Source: Flavobacterium rivuli WB 3.3-2 = DSM 21788 (GTDB lineage: Bacteria; Bacteroidota; Bacteroidia; Flavobacteriales; Flavobacteriaceae). From it: a stretch of DNA of 64,000 bases. Below the pieces are notes generated by a model. That model saw nothing but the letters and a program-made list of their open reading frames with translations, was not told where the DNA came from and made no database searches. Positions 17,034 through 25,743 of the stretch are shown here, one piece after another; within the stretch, counting starts at the first letter, position 1, and each line of letters begins with the position of its first letter. Both the position numbers and the translations under genes were made by a program. The stretch spans positions 62,001-126,000 of the forward strand of contig NZ_KB899973.1 of assembly GCF_000378485.1 (NCBI RefSeq), read 5' to 3'.

Positions 17034-20000
17034 ATGATGAAAATTTTACCCTTGCCAAAGAAGTACATACTGATTGTACTCCTGTTCTTCTGCGCAATTT
17101 CTGGTGCAATTGCACAAAATATTACCATCAACGGTACAATAAAAGACAATACCGGAGAAAGTATTCCCGGGGTCAATGTGGTTGTTAAAGGAACCACCAA
17201 CGGCACCGCAACCGATGTGTCCGGTACGTTTACAATTACTGTTCCGGGTAGTGATGCTGTACTAATCTTCTCCTCGGTCGGTTACAAATCACAGGAAGTT
17301 ACCGTGGGCACACAAAAGTTAATAAATGTAGTTATGGGCACCGATGTAAAGTCCCTGGACGAAGTAGTTATCGTGGCGTATGGAACACAAAGCAAACGCA
17401 ATGTAACAGGTGCTGTACAGACTATAAACAGTTCAGAACTTAAAGACCAGCCCGTAGGCCAGATAACCCAAAAACTTCAGGGAAAACTGGCAGGTGTACA
17501 AATTACCCAGAATACGGGGATACCCGGACAGGGAATGTCTGTTCGCGTTAGAGGATCGGCCTCGATATCCGCCGGTAGTGACCCGCTGTATGTTGTTGAT
17601 GGTTTTCCGTTACAGGGAAGTATATCAAACATCAATCCCGATGAAATTGAAACAATTACGGTTCTAAAAGACGCCTCTTCAACAGCATTGTACGGATCAC
17701 GTGCGGCAAATGGGGTTGTACTTATTACGACAAAGAGAGCGAAAGCAGGCAACAGTCGCTTTTCCTTCAACTACTTCTCAGGTTTACAGGCTATCCCGGA
17801 AAAAGGAAGGCCTGACATGATGAACGCCAGAGAATTTGCACAGTTTAAAAAAGAAATTGCTATTGAGCGCGGTCAAACCGTTCCCGAGCAGTTTGCAAAT
17901 CCTGAACAATATGGCGAAGGCACCAACTGGTTTGACGCTGTTACCCGCGATGCGATCATTAAAAACTACTCGCTGACCTATTCTGCATCCGGTGAAAAAT
18001 TTAGCACTTCTGTGGTAGCAGGTTACCTGAAAAATGAAGGTGTGTTACTAAACTCTTCGTATGACAGGATATCATTACGAATAAATACTGATTACAAACT
18101 AAATGATAATATTAAATTTGGCTTCAATCTGGCTCCCACGTATTCTTCAAGCAAAACACCTCAGAGTGATGGTATATGGTACAACTCTCCAAGTATTGTA
18201 CAATCGGCCATGCTTACCTCGCCTTTGGCGCCCTATATTAATCCCGACGGCTCAATACCTTTAAGTGTTAGTGGGCAATATGGTACACCTGACGCTCCAA
18301 ACTGGTACAACCAGGTCAAGATCGTTAAAAACACTTCTAAAAATATAGGTTTGTTATCGAATGGCTTTGTTGAGATTAAGCCCATAAAAGACTTAACCTT
18401 TAAGTCTATGATAGGAATAGATGCAGGAAACGCTGTGTCCGATTATTTTTACCCATCAACAGCAGGAAATATTTTTAACCCGCCAAATGAAAATGATCCT
18501 TCGCGCATCAATGCATCACACAGTAACCAGTACGCCTATACATGGCTATTTGAAAATACTTTAACGTATGCAAAATCGATTGGAGACCATAATTTTGATA
18601 TATTGGGTGGCTACACCACCCAGGCGGCACATTCTGAAAGCGGGTCACTTAGCGGAAGGGGATTTCCTGACAACAGGGTACAAACTTTAAACGCAGCGAC
18701 TATTATTACGGGTTCTACAGATGTTCAGGACTGGAGCCTTGCATCCCTGGTAGCCAGGGTCAACTATAATTATAAAAACAAATATTTATTCTCCGCATCC
18801 ATTAGAAGGGATGGATCATCGCGTTTCGGTTCGGATAATAAATGGGGTAATTTCCCGTCGGTATCAGCCGGTTGGGTAGTAACGGACGAGTCTTTTATAC
18901 CTGAAAATAAGGTTCTTTCGTTCCTGAAGTTCCGTACCAGCTTTGGTACAACGGGCAACAATAATATCGGAAACTATCTTCAATATGCAAATGTAGTACC
19001 TACCAATAATCCATTTAACAATGTACTTCTTAACGGAAGCAGCATAGCCGGGCTTAACAATACTGAATTAGGCTGGGAAACGTCGGATCTGTTTGATGCC
19101 GGTGCCGACATTAATTTCTTTAATGACAGGATAAAATTCAGTTATGGATATTATAAAAAAACAACTGATAACCTGCTATATTCAGTAGATATACCGATCT
19201 CCTCCGGTTTCTTTAATTACACCACAAACATCGGGAAAATTGAATTTTGGGGACATGAATTCCAGGTTAGTACGCTTAATCTAACCGGCGAATTTAAATG
19301 GAGTACTGATTTTAATATTTCTTTTAACAGAAATAAGGCCTTACAGTTAGGCACTGCAAATTCTGCAATTTATGGCGATATGACAATTACACAGGTGGGC
19401 CAGCCATTAGGCCAACTTTATGGGCTTGTTTGGGATGGCATCTACGAAACGCAGGCAGAATTTGATGCCTCACCAAAGCACCAGGGTGCAGAAGTAGGGA
19501 GTGTTAAATATAAGGATATTAATGGTGATGGTGTGGTTACAAATGATACTCGCGACCAGGCAGTTTTAGGCAATACGGCACCGAAATACAATTTCGGTTT
19601 TACCAATACCATCAGCTACAAAAACTTTGACTTAGCGATTGTCTGTCAGGGAGCATACGGAAATAAAATAATAAATTCGGCAGACCGCTTTACGGGTAAC
19701 CTTGACGGAACTTTTAACGTTCAGAAAGATCTGGCTAACAGATGGCGCTCTGAAGAAAATCCAGGCAATGGTAAATGGGGTAAAGCTTCCGGCAATACCG
19801 GACCGGAGCGTGACTGGGCAAGTTCTAAATGGATGTATGATGGCAGTTATTTAACCATAAAGAACATTACACTGGGTTACAGCTTCTCTTCTATAAATGT
19901 AGCCTACCTTAAAGGCCTGCGTATATATGCAAGTGTACAGCAAGCAGCTGTGTTCACAAAATATCCGGGTGGAAATCCTGAAGTATCTGCAGGTGCAGGT

Positions 20001-20075
20001 CTATTTTCGGGTGTGGATAATACCACATACCCGGTTCCAAGGACCTGGACGTTTGGATTAAACTATAATTTTTAA
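17034..20075 (+). CDS. susC: SusC/RagA-family TonB-dependent outer-membrane transporter
   Basis: A 1013-residue protein. It has a signal peptide (about 1-27, cleaved after AIAQ), a carboxypeptidase-like beta-sandwich domain (about 30-115, GTIKDNTGESIPGVNV), the DEVVIVAYGT motif, a plug domain (about 120-235, YVVDGFPL, ALYGSRAANGVV) and a long beta-barrel ending in NYNF. It imports oligosaccharides across the outer membrane with TonB energy. It is translationally close to susD (11-nt gap). The glycan is probably rhamnose-containing, judged from the GH106 and GH78-like neighbours. Confidence 0.95.
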   Translation: MMKILPLPKKYILIVLLFFCAISGAIAQNITINGTIKDNTGESIPGVNVVVKGTTNGTATDVSGTFTITVPGSDAVLIFSSVGYKSQEVTVGTQKLINVVMGTDVKSLDEVVIVAYGTQSKRNVTGAVQTINSSELKDQPVGQITQKLQGKLAGVQITQNTGIPGQGMSVRVRGSASISAGSDPLYVVDGFPLQGSISNINPDEIETITVLKDASSTALYGSRAANGVVLITTKRAKAGNSRFSFNYFSGLQAIPEKGRPDMMNAREFAQFKKEIAIERGQTVPEQFANPEQYGEGTNWFDAVTRDAIIKNYSLTYSASGEKFSTSVVAGYLKNEGVLLNSSYDRISLRINTDYKLNDNIKFGFNLAPTYSSSKTPQSDGIWYNSPSIVQSAMLTSPLAPYINPDGSIPLSVSGQYGTPDAPNWYNQVKIVKNTSKNIGLLSNGFVEIKPIKDLTFKSMIGIDAGNAVSDYFYPSTAGNIFNPPNENDPSRINASHSNQYAYTWLFENTLTYAKSIGDHNFDILGGYTTQAAHSESGSLSGRGFPDNRVQTLNAATIITGSTDVQDWSLASLVARVNYNYKNKYLFSASIRRDGSSRFGSDNKWGNFPSVSAGWVVTDESFIPENKVLSFLKFRTSFGTTGNNNIGNYLQYANVVPTNNPFNNVLLNGSSIAGLNNTELGWETSDLFDAGADINFFNDRIKFSYGYYKKTTDNLLYSVDIPISSGFFNYTTNIGKIEFWGHEFQVSTLNLTGEFKWSTDFNISFNRNKALQLGTANSAIYGDMTITQVGQPLGQLYGLVWDGIYETQAEFDASPKHQGAEVGSVKYKDINGDGVVTNDTRDQAVLGNTAPKYNFGFTNTISYKNFDLAIVCQGAYGNKIINSADRFTGNLDGTFNVQKDLANRWRSEENPGNGKWGKASGNTGPERDWASSKWMYDGSYLTIKNITLGYSFSSINVAYLKGLRIYASVQQAAVFTKYPGGNPEVSAGAGLFSGVDNTTYPVPRTWTFGLNYNF

Positions 20076-20086
20076 AAATTACTACT

Positions 20087-21583
20087 ATGAAAACAAAGAT
20101 AATCAGTGCATTTATAGCAGCCCTTATACTAAGTTCGTGCTCAGAAGATTTTTTAACCAAATATCCGGAAACGGTTGTATCAGCAGAAACATTTTACAAA
20201 ACTGAGGCCGACTTTAAACAGGCAGTGATTGGTGCGTATGTACCTTTACGCAACATATATGGGACGGGCCTTGCCGACTACGGAGCCTGGGCAATGGGCG
20301 AAATGAGAGCCGATAATACTGCATTTATTTATAACGCTGCAAACCGGGGCTATGCAGACAGGGAATATATTGACCAGTTTATAGACGATGCTAATGGTGG
20401 GGGTGTAAGTAATAAATATCAGAACGACTATATTATAATTGGCAGGGCTAACCAAATACTTAAAACGATTGACGCTGCAGATTTTGACCAGGTAAAGAAA
20501 GACAATTATAAGGGGCAGGCATTATTTTTAAGGGCATTTGCATACTTCGACCTGGTGCAGTACTTTGGTGATGTACCGTTAGTACTAACCCCTCCAACCA
20601 CTTATGCAGAGACCAATGTAGGCCAAACGCCTAAGGCGCAGGTATACGAGCAAATTCTCGCAGATGCCGCTGCGGCAGCGGTCTTGCTTCCCAATAAGGC
20701 TACACAGGATGTTGGCTTTGTTGCTAATGGTGCTGCTTATACCTTATTAGGTAATGTAAATATAGTTTTAGAACGATGGGCAGACGCAGAGGAAGCTCTT
20801 CTAAACGTACAGGGATATTCGCTGTTAGGTAATTACGCAGCAATTTATAACCCAGCCAATAAAAATCATGCAGAGTCAATTTTTGAAGTGCAGTACTACG
20901 ATCTTGCAACTGCTAATTCTGCCAGTAACTTTGCGTATAACTTTCTTCCCATACTACAAAACCCTGGGGTAATTGCTGGATTTCCAGACGGTAATAGTAA
21001 TGCTTATGCCGGTTGGAACATACCTACTCCGGATTTTCTGGCAGTGTATGAGCCTGGCGATCTTAGAAAAGACGCATCGGTAGGATTTTATACCGGTGAA
21101 GGTTATACTAACATACCCTACATTAAAAAATATGTACATGGAGCTGAAATTGCCCCTAATACAAATGATGACTGGCCTGTATACCGATATGCGGAAGTAT
21201 TGCTGTTTCTGGCGGAAGCTGCCAATGAGCAGGGCAAATCGGAAGCTTTAACCTATCTGAATATGGTACACGCTAACCCTCGCACAGGTCTACTTCCACT
21301 GCCTGCTGCAGGGCAGGCTGAACTAAGGGTCTTAATACAAAAAGAGCGTCAGATAGAGCTGGCTTTCGAAAATAAGCGATGGCTGGACCTTGTCCGTACC
21401 GGTAAGGCTATCGAAGTGATGAACGCGCAGGGTAACAGTATCAGGGCAAATCCACAAGCATATTATTATCCTGCAGGTGTAACACCTCCCGGTTATGTCG
21501 TAACTGCCAAACATCTTTTATTTCCTATACCGCAAAGAGAAATACGTATCAACCCGTTATTAGTACAAAATACGGGCTACTAA
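20087..21583 (+). CDS. susD: SusD/RagB-family surface glycan-binding lipoprotein
   Basis: A 498-residue lipoprotein whose signal peptide ends in the lipobox LSSC (Cys18), followed by SEDFLTKYPE. The TPR-rich SusD fold shows QALFLRAFAYFDLVQYFGDVPLV and the C-terminal KERQIELAFENKRWLDLVRTG signature. It caps the SusC barrel and captures the glycan. Its gene directly follows susC. Confidence 0.95.
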   Translation: MKTKIISAFIAALILSSCSEDFLTKYPETVVSAETFYKTEADFKQAVIGAYVPLRNIYGTGLADYGAWAMGEMRADNTAFIYNAANRGYADREYIDQFIDDANGGGVSNKYQNDYIIIGRANQILKTIDAADFDQVKKDNYKGQALFLRAFAYFDLVQYFGDVPLVLTPPTTYAETNVGQTPKAQVYEQILADAAAAAVLLPNKATQDVGFVANGAAYTLLGNVNIVLERWADAEEALLNVQGYSLLGNYAAIYNPANKNHAESIFEVQYYDLATANSASNFAYNFLPILQNPGVIAGFPDGNSNAYAGWNIPTPDFLAVYEPGDLRKDASVGFYTGEGYTNIPYIKKYVHGAEIAPNTNDDWPVYRYAEVLLFLAEAANEQGKSEALTYLNMVHANPRTGLLPLPAAGQAELRVLIQKERQIELAFENKRWLDLVRTGKAIEVMNAQGNSIRANPQAYYYPAGVTPPGYVVTAKHLLFPIPQREIRINPLLVQNTGY

Positions 21584-21604
21584 ACTATAATGTAAATAAA
21601 TATT

Positions 21605-21657
21605 AGCCATTATGGCTGGACTGCGAAGGCAATTTGGCTGTAATGGCTATTCTTTTA
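21605..21657 (+). terminator. hairpin between susD and the GH106 gene
   Basis: AGCCATTA (21605-21612) pairs with TAATGGCT (21641-21648), followed by ATTCTTTT. It could attenuate transcription after susCD. It also argues that the GH106 protein starts at 21682 rather than 21634, because the earlier ATG lies inside the hairpin. Confidence 0.5.
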
Positions 21658-21681
21658 GGCAACTATTTAATTAACTATCGT

Positions 21682-24600
21682 ATGAAACGCAGATCTTTTA
21701 TTAAAGCAACGGCCTCAGCAGGTTTATTGACCCTAATAACCCCACGGTCTGTATTACATGCACTTCCCCTACATATAGATTCCAGCCTTGAATCGCACTT
21801 TTTTAATCCCCCATCATCAGCCCGATCACAGACATGGTGGCACTGGATGAACGGAAACATTACAAAAGCAGGAATAACGTTAGATCTGGAAGCCATGAAA
21901 GCGGTGGGGCTTGGCGGATTCCAACTTTTTAATGCCGGTACAGGGATAACCAAAGGACCGGTGGAATACTTAAGCCAGGAGTGGCTGGACCTCACGCAGC
22001 ATGCTATTTCAGAAGCACAGCGATTGGAACTTGAATTTGCCATGCATAATTGTCCCGGATGGTCTTCCAGCGGAGGTCCCTGGATTACGCCCGAAATGTC
22101 CATGCAACAACTTACATGGACAGAAAAAATAATCAATGGGGATAAAAAGATCAAGATTAAACTGGTCGAGCCGACAAATAACCTGGGGTATTACCGTGAT
22201 GCTAAAATCATAGCGTTCCCTTCACTTAAAAACGAAGAAACAGATTTTGCCGACATTTTAAAATCAACCCACAGTGCTTCAGGAAAAATTGCACTTGATA
22301 ATGGGCCTTTTATTCTTGAACCGGGAACCGGAGAGGCAATGGGATCCATCGTATTGGAGCTCAAGAAAACTATCCCGGTAACTAATGTAACCCTCTTTAC
22401 CGGCATCCTTAACGGTAATGGAAATTTTACCGCAGAGTTGTCTAATGATGGAATAAACTTTACCAATACTTCTAATTTTACTGGCGGGAGCTCTAACCAT
22501 GAAATAGAGGGGAATATGCCTGCTACTGCAAACTTTGTCGCCTCCAAAGCGCGCTACATTCGCTTAAATTCTTCCGCAAAACGAGTGATTACCTCCATAA
22601 CCCTAACCGGCGCAGACAGGAATCCTGACTGGCTTTATAAAGGAAATTACAGGAATGCAGGGTGGAAACGGACAAGTACTTTAGTAAGGCCCAATGTAGA
22701 TTCCATAAATCCAGATACCGTAATAGATATTACAGCATTTGCAGATGCCGAAGGAAACTTACTTTGGGACGCTCCTAAGGGGAAATGGACTATTTTAAGG
22801 ATCGGTCATACCTCAATAGGAAAATTAAATCACTCCGCTCCAACTACAGGTACAGGACTGGAATGTGACAAATACAGTAAAGAGGCCTACAACTTTCATT
22901 TTAACCAGATGTTTGAAGGATTGTTGCCATCGCTTAAAAAGATGGCCGCTAATGGAAAAGTTGGTTTACTGATCGATAGTTATGAAATGGGCCAGCAGAA
23001 CTGGACAGCACGCATGCCTGAAGAATTTAAAATGCGCCGCAGGTATGATATTACGGCGTACCTCCCGGCGCTAACAGGCCGGATCGTTGGCAGCACCGAA
23101 AATACAGATAAATTCCTATACGATTTTAGGCGCACCTGCGCAGATATGATGGCAGATAATTACCACGGAGAATTTGCTAAACTCTGTAAAGACAACGATT
23201 TTCAATCCTATACTGAACCTTACGGAGGGGGGCCATTCGAAGAAATGCAGACCGGCCTGCGTGTAAATTATAATATGGGCGAATTTTGGGCAGGCCATAC
23301 CGTTTTATGGGAAAATAGCGGGATGGTAAGGACTCTTAAACTGGCGTCGTCTATTGCCCATGCAACCGGCCAGCCTGTTATCGGTGCCGAAGCATTTACG
23401 GCAGAACCCGGATCCGGCAAATGGCAGCAACATCCATATTCCATGAAAGCTTTAGGAGATTGGATGTACACCCAGGGACTGACACGCTTTATATTTCACC
23501 GTTTTGCACATCAGCCACACCCTACAGCTGCCCCAGGTATGACTATGGGACCATGGGGCATCCATTTTGACAGGACCAACACGTGGTGGAACATGGCAAA
23601 GGCCTGGCTGGACTATACAGCCCGCTCCCAGTTCCTGCTACAACAGGGGAATTTTGTTGCAGACCTTGCATACCTTACATCAGAGGCACCCGGCTATAGC
23701 ATTCCTACATTACCCGGTCAATTAAGCTATTACCCGCCGTATGGCTATGGCTATGACCTTGTCGCTGCGGAAACACTGGAAAAAAGTGTTGTAGAGAATG
23801 GCATTTTAAGTACTCCGGGAGGGATGAAATATAGGGTTTTAATACTTCCAAAGGAAAAAAGTATGAGCGTAAGGACGCTATCAATTATTTCGTCATTTGT
23901 TCAAAAAGGATTGACAGTGGTTGGCAACAGGCCAATACAAATTCCGGGGCTGGCAGTAGACAAATCAGAGCACGAATTATTTGAGTCAACAGTTGCTGAC
24001 TTGTGGAGTGCAACGGAACACTCAAAAATCAAAGACCCTGTCAGCAACAGCACCGACAAAGGTAAAATACTGAAAAATGTTCTCCGAGAAATTGGGTTGA
24101 CCGAGGATTTTTCATTCTCTTCTGAATCTGGTGATGCCCCAATTAATTATATACACCGGTTTGATGGAAAAAATGAGATTTACTTTATTGCTAACCGCAG
24201 GAGGACGACGGAAAAACTTGTTTGTAACTTCCGCGTGCAAAATATGCAGCCCGAACTCTGGGATCCTGACACAGGTAAGCATTATACCCTGCCGTCATTT
24301 ACTGTCCAGGGTAAAAACATTGTAATGCCCCTTACCCTACCCCCATCAGGTTCTGCTTTTATTATCTTCAGGAAAGCATACAGCGGCAGCCCTGTTTCTG
24401 CCGTGTCGCTACTTGGCAAAGAAATATGGGCTGCAAAGCAGTTCCCAATGATAGCCGTTGGAAAGTTTGGCGATGTAAGCAATAACTTTTGTGTAGGAGT
24501 TTGGTTAAAACCGGAAACGGACATTCCCCTGGACAAAGAACAGTATTTTGGTGCTAAGAAGACAGACCACTATGCAATTTACCCACCTTCAGGCAAAACG

Positions 24601-25689
24601 ATATACGGGCCAGGCCATGCGGCTTCAGGCCTCACCGTAGGGAGAAACGGGATAGTGCTATATGAAAGGGAAGATGAAGAGTTAATTGATGTACTCTCGG
24701 CTAAGATTGCCATAGCTGGTTGGGCACATATTGGGATTAATTATCAGGATGGGAGCCCTTCGTTATATGTAAATGGCAAACTGGTTATGAAGGCTCCTGC
24801 CTCTGGCAGGATTGTACACCCGGGATTTGGCGAAGCTTTTCAGGATGATGGAGCCAGCTATTACAATGGTGACATGGCTACGCCCCAACTTCTGGATTTT
24901 CCTTTTAGTCTAAGTGATGAAAAAATTTTAAAGTCAAAAAAGGATAGCACTGCAATTGTACCCATGCAATGCAATTTCTATCCAAAAAATAATACCCTGC
25001 AATTCAACAGCGATGGCAATTACAGTATCGAAAATATAAAAGGGTATAAAAACCTGCTGAAAGTTACAGGCACGGGAAATACACTTGATTTGACAAACCA
25101 TTGGGTTGTCAGCTTTCCACCGGGGCTTGGAGCACCAGATAGCATTAGGTTAGAAAAATTGGAATCGCTCCACCATAATGGATTAGATGGTATTAAATAC
25201 TTTTCAGGTACTGCTACATATACCAGACAATTCACGAATACATTTGAAGGTGGTAGGGCATCAAATCGCATTATTCTTGACCTGGGAAAAGTAGAAGTCA
25301 TAGCCAGAGTAACGCTAAACAACAAGGATCTGGGTGTCTTATGGAAACCACCCTACAGCCTTGATATCACCGATTATCTGTTGGAAGGAAAAAACAAGCT
25401 CTCCATTAGTGTAACAAACCTTTGGCCGAACCGGCTCATTGGTGATGAGCAGCTACCACCTGAAAATGAGTATGAGCTGTCGGCGTGGCCGGGCAAATTT
25501 AAAGTGCTGGGTGACGGGGCAATTACTGCCTTACCAAAATGGTACGTTGAAGGTAAGCCTAAACCTAAAGGCGGGCGTGTTGCCTTTACAACGTGGAAGC
25601 ATTACGATCATGATTCACCATTACTTGAGTCGGGGCTCATTGGTCCGGTTACATTACGTTCTGTTTTTCTACATACCATAACCCTATAA
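21682..25689 (+). CDS. GH106 alpha-L-rhamnosidase with twin-arginine signal and LamG-like insert
   Basis: The 1335-residue form starts at MKRRSFIKATASAG, a twin-arginine signal. The GH106 hallmark HNCPGWSSSGGPWI lies at about 125, with the catalytic barrel extending to about 720. A concanavalin-A/LamG-like module occupies about 930-1080 (GVWLKPE, SLYVNGKLV), and a GH2-type sugar-binding beta-sandwich lies near the C-terminus (about 1160-1300). GH106 enzymes cut alpha-L-rhamnosides by inversion, for example in rhamnogalacturonan or flavonoid glycosides. It lies within the SusCD run, and the protein is likely periplasmic. Confidence 0.88.
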   Translation: MKRRSFIKATASAGLLTLITPRSVLHALPLHIDSSLESHFFNPPSSARSQTWWHWMNGNITKAGITLDLEAMKAVGLGGFQLFNAGTGITKGPVEYLSQEWLDLTQHAISEAQRLELEFAMHNCPGWSSSGGPWITPEMSMQQLTWTEKIINGDKKIKIKLVEPTNNLGYYRDAKIIAFPSLKNEETDFADILKSTHSASGKIALDNGPFILEPGTGEAMGSIVLELKKTIPVTNVTLFTGILNGNGNFTAELSNDGINFTNTSNFTGGSSNHEIEGNMPATANFVASKARYIRLNSSAKRVITSITLTGADRNPDWLYKGNYRNAGWKRTSTLVRPNVDSINPDTVIDITAFADAEGNLLWDAPKGKWTILRIGHTSIGKLNHSAPTTGTGLECDKYSKEAYNFHFNQMFEGLLPSLKKMAANGKVGLLIDSYEMGQQNWTARMPEEFKMRRRYDITAYLPALTGRIVGSTENTDKFLYDFRRTCADMMADNYHGEFAKLCKDNDFQSYTEPYGGGPFEEMQTGLRVNYNMGEFWAGHTVLWENSGMVRTLKLASSIAHATGQPVIGAEAFTAEPGSGKWQQHPYSMKALGDWMYTQGLTRFIFHRFAHQPHPTAAPGMTMGPWGIHFDRTNTWWNMAKAWLDYTARSQFLLQQGNFVADLAYLTSEAPGYSIPTLPGQLSYYPPYGYGYDLVAAETLEKSVVENGILSTPGGMKYRVLILPKEKSMSVRTLSIISSFVQKGLTVVGNRPIQIPGLAVDKSEHELFESTVADLWSATEHSKIKDPVSNSTDKGKILKNVLREIGLTEDFSFSSESGDAPINYIHRFDGKNEIYFIANRRRTTEKLVCNFRVQNMQPELWDPDTGKHYTLPSFTVQGKNIVMPLTLPPSGSAFIIFRKAYSGSPVSAVSLLGKEIWAAKQFPMIAVGKFGDVSNNFCVGVWLKPETDIPLDKEQYFGAKKTDHYAIYPPSGKTIYGPGHAASGLTVGRNGIVLYEREDEELIDVLSAKIAIAGWAHIGINYQDGSPSLYVNGKLVMKAPASGRIVHPGFGEAFQDDGASYYNGDMATPQLLDFPFSLSDEKILKSKKDSTAIVPMQCNFYPKNNTLQFNSDGNYSIENIKGYKNLLKVTGTGNTLDLTNHWVVSFPPGLGAPDSIRLEKLESLHHNGLDGIKYFSGTATYTRQFTNTFEGGRASNRIILDLGKVEVIARVTLNNKDLGVLWKPPYSLDITDYLLEGKNKLSISVTNLWPNRLIGDEQLPPENEYELSAWPGKFKVLGDGAITALPKWYVEGKPKPKGGRVAFTTWKHYDHDSPLLESGLIGPVTLRSVFLHTITL

Positions 25690-25743
25690 GCCATTTATCA
25701 TAGTACAGGCCCTAATTTTTAATTATTAGAAACTTAAACAATT

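Noticed and set aside
21634..21681. Longer N-terminus for the GH106 protein
   Set aside because: The upstream ATG lies in a hairpin, and the twin-arginine signal begins at 21682.
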